A model generated the notes under the pieces. That model was not told where the DNA came from. It made no database searches and worked only from the letters and a program-made list of their open reading frames with translations. Source: an uncultured Draconibacterium sp. (GTDB lineage Bacteria; Bacteroidota; Bacteroidia; Bacteroidales; Prolixibacteraceae). Taken from it: a stretch of 64,000 nucleotides of DNA. Positions 35,197 through 42,847 of this stretch are shown here, piece after piece. Positions within the stretch are counted from its first letter, which is position 1. Each line of letters starts with the position of its first letter. The stretch lies in assembly GCF_963674925.1 (NCBI RefSeq), contig NZ_OY771647.1, positions 2,619,501 to 2,683,500 on the forward strand, in the 5' to 3' direction. Position numbers and translations under genes: made by a program.

Positions 35197-35970
35197 ATGA
35201 AATCCTTAAAAATAATAGTTCTGTTTTTTTGTGCTTTCCTCTATCAATGTTCAGGAACGACACGTTTCGTTCAAACGAATTCAAATCCTATGGATATCTA
35301 TTTGTTAATAGGTCAATCCAATATGGCGGGAAGGGCACCTATTGAAAAACAGGATAAAGATACGTTGAGCAATGTTTTCCTATTTACAGGTGAGGGTGGT
35401 CACGAATGGATTAAGGCGGCCAATCCGCTGAATAAATATTCCACCGTACGTAAAAGTCTGTCGAAGCAGAAACTTGGACCGGGATATACTTTTGCCCGCG
35501 AAATGGCCAAAGCGAGCAACGGGAAACAAATTGGATTGGTAGTAAATGCCAGGGGAGGAACCTCTATTTCGGAATGGAGCCCGGGAGGTATCTTGTACAA
35601 TGAGGCTGTAAAAAGAGCCAAAATGGCTATGAAATTTGGTGAGATGAAAGGAATTGTGTGGCACCAGGGAGAGTCGGATGCTTCGAAGGCAGATAGTTAT
35701 CCGGCAAAAATCAAACAACTGATTCAGTCGCTTCGTACCGAACTTGGCAATCCAGATCTCCCGTTTGTAGCCGGGCAGCTCTCCGAAGACAAAACAGAAC
35801 GTCACGCTTTTAACGTGATGATATTAACGTTGCCAACATTGGTGCCGAATACCGGAGTGGTTACTACCGAAAGGACTAAAACCATGGATAGCACCCATTT
35901 TAACGCAGAAAGCCAGGGTCTGTTGGGCGAACGATATACCAGGGAAATGCTAAAACTTGTAATACAGTAA
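35197..35970 (+). CDS. SGNH carbohydrate acetylesterase (CE6/SIAE-like), lipoprotein
   Basis: A 257-residue protein with lipoprotein signal MKSLKIIVLFFCAFLYQC. It has the single-domain DUF303/CE6 layout: nucleophile Ser41 in LIGQSNMAG, GLVVNARGGTSISEW, WHQGESDASK and the C-terminal Asp/His pair in MDSTHFN. Enzymes of this type remove acetyl groups from xylan, pectin and related polymers. It is shorter than the two-domain esterase at 17718 and not a close copy. It lies after a terminator and directly before a truncated beta-helix gene remnant, and its stop codon is only a few bases from that junction. Confidence 0.9.
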   Translation: MKSLKIIVLFFCAFLYQCSGTTRFVQTNSNPMDIYLLIGQSNMAGRAPIEKQDKDTLSNVFLFTGEGGHEWIKAANPLNKYSTVRKSLSKQKLGPGYTFAREMAKASNGKQIGLVVNARGGTSISEWSPGGILYNEAVKRAKMAMKFGEMKGIVWHQGESDASKADSYPAKIKQLIQSLRTELGNPDLPFVAGQLSEDKTERHAFNVMILTLPTLVPNTGVVTTERTKTMDSTHFNAESQGLLGERYTREMLKLVIQ

Positions 35971-35976
35971 TTTTAA

Positions 35977-36261
35977 AATATCGCGTTATCTATGGACAAG
36001 TGGACAAAAATACCAGGTGGCATAATTGATAACCGAACAAATGTTACCGACTACACAATTCAGAAAGATGGTAATCCCGGCTACAGTATCTGCTGTGCCG
36101 ATAGCATTAGCTTAGCCAATTGCAGTGTGGTTTGGGGAGTGAACAAACCAGCTTATTTTACATATGCTCTTGAAGTTGAAAATGTAACTGAAATAAAGAT
36201 ATCTGATTTTACCGGTAAAGCTGCTCATCCTGAAAAGTTTGAGGATATTACAATTCATTAG
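35977..36261 (+). pseudogene. 3' remnant of a GH28-like beta-helix gene
   Basis: An open stretch of 94 codons (the first in-frame ATG is at 35992) reads MDKWTKIPGGIIDNR..., SICCADSISLANCSVVWG, KPAYFTYALEVENVTEIKIS and GKAAHPEKF. These are the last coils of a right-handed beta-helix protein, most like the ends of GH28-type enzymes. Such proteins normally exceed 400 residues, so about four fifths of the gene is missing. The codons before the ATG (NIALS) still fit the family pattern, back to a stop at 35974-35976, which places the deletion junction against the end of the esterase gene. No signal peptide or promoter is visible. The family call comes from remembered motif similarity. Confidence 0.65.
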
Positions 36262-36439
36262 TTACAAAGATTTAATTAGTTGATAATGAATAAACCAATA
36301 TAACCAAAGCATGAATACGGGGAATTTCGTATTGCAACTCGAATCATTCCATATAAAAAGCAGTTTGTATTTCCTGAATATAAGTCAGGGAAAGGGAACA
36401 TGGATAAGAAAAAAAAATAATAATTAAATACCTATACAA

Positions 36440-37978
36440 ATGAAACTTCAAAACTTTTTTATTGTCATTGCTATTGCATTTTATTTCGTTTCCTGTTCTT
36501 TTCCTGACAAGTCAGAAGAAACACAGCTCATCAATATTCCGGCAATTGGGAAAATCATCCCAAAAAATTCATCAGAAATTACATCGTCTCCATTTGGTAT
36601 TCAAGCAGGAACGTTGGAAGACAGCCTGGTGGCTAAAGCCGCAAAAATTGGAGTAAAATGGACACGTCTTGGAGCTGGTTGGAGTCAAATTGAAAAAGAA
36701 AAAGGTGTTTATGCAAACTGGGACAAAACAGATAAAGCTTTTGAAGTAGCGCTAAAAAACGGCATTACACCTTTCATTACTGTTGGGGGCGGCAACTCGC
36801 TTTACTCAAGTAGGGGCACCTACGATGATCCAAAGCTGGCTGAAATATATGGTTATTCAACCGAACCACCCATTAAAAATCCGGAAGCGATGAGCGCTTT
36901 TTTGGCTTATGTTAGGGCAACTGTAGAACGGTATAAAGATAAAATTGATTACTGGGAAATATGGAACGAACCCAACCATCGCAACTATTGGGGAGCAACT
37001 CCCGATGGTAAAGAATATGGACGATTGATGGTTCAAACAGCAAAAGTGATAAGAGAAACGGATCCTGGTTGTAAGATTATTGGTGGGTCCATGGCAGGAA
37101 TTGATCCCGCGTTCACAGAAGACTTTTTAAGTGTTGGAGGTGACGAGTCTATTGATATTATTTCGTACCACAATTACGGTGCAGTGCCCGAAGAACGGGT
37201 TTATGCAGCCATCGATTTATGGGATGTGATAAACAAATACAACCCTGACATAGAATTGTGGCAGGGCGAATGTGGCTATCCTTCGCATAGTAGTACAAGA
37301 GATTTTAGAGGCCGGGCGCCTTGGGGTTTGAATATCCAGGCAAAATGGCTGCTACGTCAAAGCTTCGTAGATATCTACTTCTGCAAAGCAACGTTAAGCA
37401 ACTATTTCAAACTGGTCCATACTTCAGGGAAAGGAGAAAAGCAAAAGCGCACGGATCTTCGGCCAATCGATAAAATATTTGGCTACCCTGAACGGGGAGG
37501 ATCCAGAGTGCGTACAAAAGGAGTTAACGAGAAATGCCTGCTAACAAATCCTGATTTTATTGAAAAACCCGGTTTTTTCGCTTATCAGAGTTTATGTGCC
37601 GCATGGAAGCCGGATTACAAACCAATTCCGGTGGATCACAAGGTTGAGATTATTGATGAAGGAGTGTTTTATGGTATTTCGGAAGACGATGCTTTTCCTT
37701 CGATACCACTTGTTGCTCCATTCTCAGATGAAGACGGAAATAAATTGGTGGCCTGGTGGCTGCCCTGGAATGCACAGGAAAAACTGAATAAGCTTGCCAC
37801 AATAAATATTCATCTGGATGATATTCAGTTTACCGATCCGGTGATGCTGGATCCTTTAACAGGTGAAATTTATGAAGTACAAACCAAAAATGATGGCACC
37901 GGATCTACAATCGAAAACATTGTTTTAGCAGATTATCCTTTTATTATTCTTGAAAAGTCTACGATAAAATTTCAATGA
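36440..37978 (+). CDS. Clan GH-A glycosidase (GH39-like), lipoprotein
   Basis: A 512-residue protein with lipoprotein signal MKLQNFFIVIAIAFYFVSC. The TIM barrel starts around residue 50 (KIGVKWTRLGAGWSQIEKEKGVY). The acid/base is Glu177 in YWEIWNEPNHRNYWG, and the nucleophile is Glu277 in LWQGECGYPS, giving the strand-4/strand-7 pair of clan GH-A. FISYHNYG-like sequence (IISYHNYGAVPEERVY) and the WxxIExxxGVYxW start are like GH39 and related GH5/GH30-type enzymes; the family number is not certain. Activity could be beta-xylosidase, beta-galactosidase or another retaining exo-beta activity. It follows a ~180-bp stretch of possible gene debris and precedes the beta-helix gene by 124 bp. Confidence 0.75.
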   Translation: MKLQNFFIVIAIAFYFVSCSFPDKSEETQLINIPAIGKIIPKNSSEITSSPFGIQAGTLEDSLVAKAAKIGVKWTRLGAGWSQIEKEKGVYANWDKTDKAFEVALKNGITPFITVGGGNSLYSSRGTYDDPKLAEIYGYSTEPPIKNPEAMSAFLAYVRATVERYKDKIDYWEIWNEPNHRNYWGATPDGKEYGRLMVQTAKVIRETDPGCKIIGGSMAGIDPAFTEDFLSVGGDESIDIISYHNYGAVPEERVYAAIDLWDVINKYNPDIELWQGECGYPSHSSTRDFRGRAPWGLNIQAKWLLRQSFVDIYFCKATLSNYFKLVHTSGKGEKQKRTDLRPIDKIFGYPERGGSRVRTKGVNEKCLLTNPDFIEKPGFFAYQSLCAAWKPDYKPIPVDHKVEIIDEGVFYGISEDDAFPSIPLVAPFSDEDGNKLVAWWLPWNAQEKLNKLATINIHLDDIQFTDPVMLDPLTGEIYEVQTKNDGTGSTIENIVLADYPFIILEKSTIKFQ

Positions 37979-38102
37979 ACACTACTTAAAAATAGGAGTG
38001 TTGATATAAAGCGAACTTGAAAATTACAATATTAAACCAGATACAACACTTTAACTATAAAACGAGAAACAGAATACATTACATAAAGAAACAAAGTTAT
38101 CT

Positions 38103-39620
38103 ATGAAATATTTATTGCTATTTTCAATGGTACTTACCTCTTTCATCGCTAATTCATGCGAAAAGGTGGATGTAAAGGACGATGACGAAACAATACCGGA
38201 AGAGCAAACCGTTTATTACATCAACTCACAGGAGGATTTTGATAAATGGAGCTATCATGTTTTTCCCGCTGGCTCAAAAGTACTGTTTGCTGCAGGAAAA
38301 ACTTTTAGCGGACAATTTATACTTCGTGGAAGCGGCACCGAAAATAAACCCAACCTGGCTGCGGCCTACGACAGCGAGACAGAAGAATTGCTGACAGAAT
38401 GGGTGGATAACAAAGCACTAATTGAAGGTGAAGGTAAGGTCAACTCAGCACTAAAATTAAGCAACGGCAGCTTTTGGGAGATCAACAATATTGAAGTGAC
38501 CAATACCGACGGCACGGATAATGATCAGGGTGATCTGCGCGGAATCCATGTAGTAGCGCAAAACGCCGGCACAATTAAAAACATTACCATAAAAAATTGT
38601 CACGTTCATGATGTAAATGGAAAGGTCGGCGGAAAAATGCGTGGCGGAATTCATGTGCATGTGCTCGGCAATAATGTAAAAACAAAATTTCATAATCTGC
38701 TCATTGAAAACAATGTGGTTGAAAATGTAGGTGGAGTGGGGATTGGCAATCAATCAAGCTGGGGAGGAATTACCTCGCCGGAATACGACCCCTGGACCAA
38801 TTTCGCAATTCGCGGAAACAGAGTTGAACACACGGGTAGAAATGGCATCATCATCCGTTACGCGCGCGATGCAGTTGTTGAATACAATAAATTGGTGGCC
38901 AACAGCCGTTACGACTCGGGACACAGTGTTTTCAACTTCAACACGATAAATTGTGTGGTACAGTACAACGAGGCCTATGGAAATACCAGCGACGATCCGG
39001 ACGAAATTGACCATGGTGGATTTGATGCCGATTACAATTCCAGAGGAACCATTATTCAGTACAATTACAGCCACGATAACAACTGGTTTTGCGGTATTAT
39101 GCGAAAACCTGTAAATACAGATATTACGATACGTTACAATATCAGTCAGAATGAATTATTGGGAGCTTTTCTTTATGGCTTTCCCACAAATAAAGGTGTG
39201 AAGGATGTGAAAATTTATAACAATACCTTGTATTTTGGAAAAGGCAAAGGCAACCGGGTTTTTGTCGCAGCCGGAAAATTTCGTACTCCCACTGAGACCG
39301 AATTCAGAAACAATATTTTCTATTTTGAAGACGAAGCGGAATGGGGCTTCGAGCCCGACGGAACTTGTGTATTTGAAAACAACCTATACTACAACGTCAG
39401 CTCCCGGGGAGCAAATGCTGTGACAGCCGATCCGCTTTTTATTGATCCGGGCAGTGGAGGAACTGATATCGACATGACGGATCCGGACAGGCTTGCAGGA
39501 TATAAACTTGCAAGCGATTCGCCGGCTTTAAACACGGGATTATCAATTGAAAATAGTGGAGATAAAAACTTCCAGGGAAAACAAATTTCTGCAGAAATCC
39601 CCAATATCGGGGCTTTGTAA
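38103..39620 (+). CDS. Right-handed parallel beta-helix protein, lipoprotein
   Basis: A 505-residue protein with a lipoprotein-type signal (MKYLLLFSMVLTSFIANSC). The body is a run of pectate-lyase-like coils: FWEINNIEVTNTDG, IKNITIKNCHVHDVNG, HNLLIENNVVENVGGVGI, FAIRGNRVEHTGRNGIIIRYARDAVVEYNKLV, IIQYNYSHDNNWF and DVKIYNNTLYFG. It ends with the common YKLASDSPALNTGL...NIGAL tail. Beta-helix enzymes in PULs include lyases (PL1, PL6, PL9) and hydrolases (GH28, GH120, GH141). I see no residue set that decides between them, although DEIDHGGFDADYNSRG resembles an acidic metal or catalytic cluster. It lies in the enzyme block of the HTCS locus and may cut the backbone. Confidence 0.8.
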   Translation: MKYLLLFSMVLTSFIANSCEKVDVKDDDETIPEEQTVYYINSQEDFDKWSYHVFPAGSKVLFAAGKTFSGQFILRGSGTENKPNLAAAYDSETEELLTEWVDNKALIEGEGKVNSALKLSNGSFWEINNIEVTNTDGTDNDQGDLRGIHVVAQNAGTIKNITIKNCHVHDVNGKVGGKMRGGIHVHVLGNNVKTKFHNLLIENNVVENVGGVGIGNQSSWGGITSPEYDPWTNFAIRGNRVEHTGRNGIIIRYARDAVVEYNKLVANSRYDSGHSVFNFNTINCVVQYNEAYGNTSDDPDEIDHGGFDADYNSRGTIIQYNYSHDNNWFCGIMRKPVNTDITIRYNISQNELLGAFLYGFPTNKGVKDVKIYNNTLYFGKGKGNRVFVAAGKFRTPTETEFRNNIFYFEDEAEWGFEPDGTCVFENNLYYNVSSRGANAVTADPLFIDPGSGGTDIDMTDPDRLAGYKLASDSPALNTGLSIENSGDKNFQGKQISAEIPNIGAL

Positions 39621-39624
39621 ATAG

Positions 39625-39744
39625 AAACTAAAAAAATCACCGGCCATGGATAACGGAATACCATTAAAAAATCAACCGAAAAAAGATTTATTAGGAAATC
39701 CATTGAATGGAAAGCCGGATATCGGTCTGCTAAGGTATCGATAA
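39625..39744 (+). pseudogene. C-terminal remnant of a second beta-helix gene
   Basis: Directly after the intact beta-helix gene, in another frame, an open stretch reads SPAMDNGIPLKNQPKKDLLG and ends NGKPDIGLLRYR. This is the usual last segment of beta-helix secreted proteins (SPAxDxG ... kDxxGnP ... PDIGAxE). The frame is open only from 39625 to the stop at 39744 and has no signal or body. It is a leftover of a deleted paralogue or the displaced tail of the gene before it. Confidence 0.55.
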
Positions 39745-39799
39745 GGCATGGCGGTTAAAAACACAACAAGAATTGAGAAATTATTTTAATAGAAAAGAA

Positions 39800-42424
39800 A
39801 TGAAAAGGCTTTTGATTTTTGCCATTATTATTTGGACAAATACAGTTATTCAGGCACAAACCCGAATCACTCAGACGATTAATGATAACTGGAAATTTTA
39901 TCCCGGTGGATTCGCCTTTGCCCAAAGGGCTGATGTCAAAGGGTTCCCGGTGCCGGTGGATGATTTGTGGAAAACTATAAATCTGCCGCATACCTGGAAT
40001 GCAGAAGACCCTTTTGATGATGTTGAAAGTTATCGCCGTGGTATCGGGTGGTACCGGAAAGAACTGAACATAAACGAATCAATGAAGGGCCGAAAAATTT
40101 ATCTTTTTTTCGAAGGAGCTAACCAGAAGACCGATGTGTATGTAAATGGTGCGTTTGCAGGAAGCCATAAAGGGGGATACACAGCCTTTAATATTGATAT
40201 TACCAAATTTGTCAAATTCGACAGCCCCAACTTAATCGCAGTGAAAGTGGACAATAGTCTCGACAATACGATTCCACCTCTTTCAGTAGGCTATGCTTTA
40301 TACGGAGGAATTTACCGTGATGTCTGGCTTAAAACCACCAACCGGATTCACGTCGGGATGCTTAACCACGGTTCGTCCGGAGTTTTTGTATCTACTCCAC
40401 AGGTGTCGGATGAAAAAGCAACGGTGAAGGTGAAAGGTTATGCGGTCAACGAGAGCAGTTCTACGGTTTCTGTCCGGGTAAAACAAACAATCTTCAGTCC
40501 CGACGGAACGGAAGTGGCCAATTCGGAAAATACCAGTTTAATGGTGCCCGGAAATCATTTCCATTTTACTTCTCCTGAAATGAAAGTGACGAATCCGCAA
40601 CTCTGGAGTCCCGAACATCCGGTTCTTTATTCGGTTAAAACCGAGGTGTTTGCCGATGGAAAGTTGGTTGACGAGCTTACCAGCCCACTGGGTTTTCGTT
40701 GGTTTTCGTTCGATTCGCAAAAAGGATTTTTTCTTAACGGTAAAAAATATACCCTGCACGGGACCAACCGTCACCAGGATTTTGAGGGATTGGGTTCGGC
40801 GTTACCAAACAGTTTGCATGTCAGTGACCTGGAATGGATAAAAGCCATGGGCGCTAATTTTGTAAGGATGGCGCATTACCCACAGGATCCAACAATACCC
40901 GAGACAGCCGACCGACTTGGGTTGCTCCTTTGGGAAGAGATTCCGGTAGTGAATTACGTTAATCGGTCGGATGAATTCAAAGCGAATGCCGAAAACATGT
41001 TGAAAGAAATGATACGACAGAAATTCAACCATCCGAGTATTATAATCTGGGGAACCTGCAACGAGATATTTCTATGGGATGAACAAGGGAAACGAGCCAA
41101 ATCGATCAACGACAAAGGGTACCAGGAATGGGTGCACGATTTTGTTGCCGGTCTCGACAGCATTGCGCGTAAAGAAGACCCCGGCCGCTATATCACCCTG
41201 GCCATGCATGGTAGCAAAGACTATCACAAAGCGGGTATCGATACCATACCGATGATTGCATCCTACAACTTATATGAAGGCTGGTACAGTGGCGTTTTTA
41301 GCGGATTTGGTAAAGCGCTTGACCGGATTCATGCACAAAATCCGAAAATGAACATTTTTGTGAGCGAATATGGAGCAGGAAGCGACACCCGTATTAGCGC
41401 TACCCAACCAGAACGATTCGATTTTTCTGTTAACTGGCAACGAATGTTCAATGAAAGTTACCTGCAGCAGATAAAAGACCGTCCCTGGCTGGCAGGAACA
41501 GCTATATGGAACCAGTTCGATTTTTCACAACCACACACCGGAGGTACGATTCAGCACATCAATCAAAAAGGATTACAGACCTGGAACCGTACCCCAAAAG
41601 ACACCTGGTACCTTTATCAGGCTAATTGGTCAAAAGAGCCCATGGTTTATATTGCTAGTCGCGACTGGAAGCAGCGTGTAGGAATCTCTTCTATTGCAAA
41701 TGATTATTTGTCAGCATATTCCAATAGGCAACCAGTAGATGTTTACACGAATCTGGAAAGCGCTGAACTTTTTTGTAATGGGAAACAGCTGGGGAAACAA
41801 AAAGCCGATGCAGGAGGGAAAATTACCTGGCAGGTTCCTCTTGCAAAGGGTGAAAACATAGTTTTAGTAAAAGCAAAATCCGGGAAAGAAATTAAAGAAG
41901 ACTTCTTAAAAATCAATTTTAAAACCCTTTCAACTAACCTAAATCCGGGAGAGGAGATTTTTGTTAATGCAGGTGCAAAGACAGTCTTTAATGATGGTAA
42001 AGGAGCTCTCTGGTTACCTGATCTTGACTATCAAAATGGATTTTACGGAAACATTGGTGGAGTCAGTAAAATGGCTGAGAAGGATCTTATTATAGTTAAT
42101 GCCAAACAGCGGGCTGATATTTTTAATTATTACGATGAAGGGCTTGAGACATATAAATTTGATGTTCCTGACGGAAATTACTTTGTGGAAGTTTTTTTGG
42201 CTGAACCCGAATATTTTGAGCCAGGGAAAAGGATATTCAGCATTTCAGTAAATAAATGTCAGTTATTCAAAAATTTGGATCTGGCTTCAGAGTATGGATT
42301 CCTTAATGCTTTTTCAAAAGGTATTCTTGCAGATGCGACTAATGGAGAAGGAATTAAAATATCCTTTTCTGCAAAAACCGGAAACACATTAGTGAATGCT
42401 ATTCATATAAAAAGGATCGATTAG
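39800..42424 (+). CDS. GH2 glycosidase with C-terminal malectin-like domain
   Basis: An 874-residue secreted protein; the ATG at 39800 gives the signal MKRLLIFAIIIWTNTVIQAQ, so a non-ATG start at 39773 is not used. The GH2 domains are in order: jelly roll (WYRKELNINESMKGRKIYLFFEGANQKTDVYVNG), immunoglobulin domain and TIM barrel (GFRWFSFDSQKGFFLNGKKYTLHGTNRHQD). Glu422 in IIIWGTCNEIFLW is the acid/base and Glu523 in IFVSEYGAG the nucleophile. About residues 715-870 match a malectin-like carbohydrate-binding domain (AGAKTVFNDGKGALWLPD, ISFSAKTGNTLVNAIHIKRID). Beta-galactosidase or beta-glucuronidase is possible. It belongs to the enzyme block of the HTCS locus. Confidence 0.9.
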   Translation: MKRLLIFAIIIWTNTVIQAQTRITQTINDNWKFYPGGFAFAQRADVKGFPVPVDDLWKTINLPHTWNAEDPFDDVESYRRGIGWYRKELNINESMKGRKIYLFFEGANQKTDVYVNGAFAGSHKGGYTAFNIDITKFVKFDSPNLIAVKVDNSLDNTIPPLSVGYALYGGIYRDVWLKTTNRIHVGMLNHGSSGVFVSTPQVSDEKATVKVKGYAVNESSSTVSVRVKQTIFSPDGTEVANSENTSLMVPGNHFHFTSPEMKVTNPQLWSPEHPVLYSVKTEVFADGKLVDELTSPLGFRWFSFDSQKGFFLNGKKYTLHGTNRHQDFEGLGSALPNSLHVSDLEWIKAMGANFVRMAHYPQDPTIPETADRLGLLLWEEIPVVNYVNRSDEFKANAENMLKEMIRQKFNHPSIIIWGTCNEIFLWDEQGKRAKSINDKGYQEWVHDFVAGLDSIARKEDPGRYITLAMHGSKDYHKAGIDTIPMIASYNLYEGWYSGVFSGFGKALDRIHAQNPKMNIFVSEYGAGSDTRISATQPERFDFSVNWQRMFNESYLQQIKDRPWLAGTAIWNQFDFSQPHTGGTIQHINQKGLQTWNRTPKDTWYLYQANWSKEPMVYIASRDWKQRVGISSIANDYLSAYSNRQPVDVYTNLESAELFCNGKQLGKQKADAGGKITWQVPLAKGENIVLVKAKSGKEIKEDFLKINFKTLSTNLNPGEEIFVNAGAKTVFNDGKGALWLPDLDYQNGFYGNIGGVSKMAEKDLIIVNAKQRADIFNYYDEGLETYKFDVPDGNYFVEVFLAEPEYFEPGKRIFSISVNKCQLFKNLDLASEYGFLNAFSKGILADATNGEGIKISFSAKTGNTLVNAIHIKRID

Positions 42425-42847
42425 ATTATGATAAAATCTTAGTGTTGCAATAATGAGATGATAATGGCTTTATAATTAATCATAGAGGTGAAAAATATCT
42501 GACCATTAAAGTAAAAACAAATGAAATGAAGAATTTATAATTTACCCGATAAAGTATGCTAAGGCCAGATTCATATTGAAATAAATAAGAAAATGATTGG
42601 GAAGTAAATCCTGTTGTATATACAAGAGAGTTAGATAATTACTAAAAACTATAATACAAGTATTAAAAAACTATAACGAAATTAGCTCAGGGCAAATGCA
42701 GCAATTAACCTGGGAAATAGCCAATTGAATGGTATCCCATGGCATTAGGGAGAAACAAACCCGAGGGCTACAACTATTTAACCTGATTGAGTGAGCTAAT
42801 TTCTGATTTTAGAACTATCTTAATAAAACAATTTAAATACCATTAAA
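42425..42847. other. AT-rich spacer before GH115
   Basis: No intact gene, terminator or -7/-33 pair was recognised in these 423 bp. A 27-codon stretch at 42457-42540 (DDNGFIINHRGEKYLTIK...) and another near 42675 read like coding debris but are too short to call. Confidence 0.4.

Noticed and set aside
36311..36420. 36-codon ATG frame before the GH39-like gene
   Set aside because: Another frame over the same bases reads more protein-like, and neither has a promoter or signal; kept only as possible debris.
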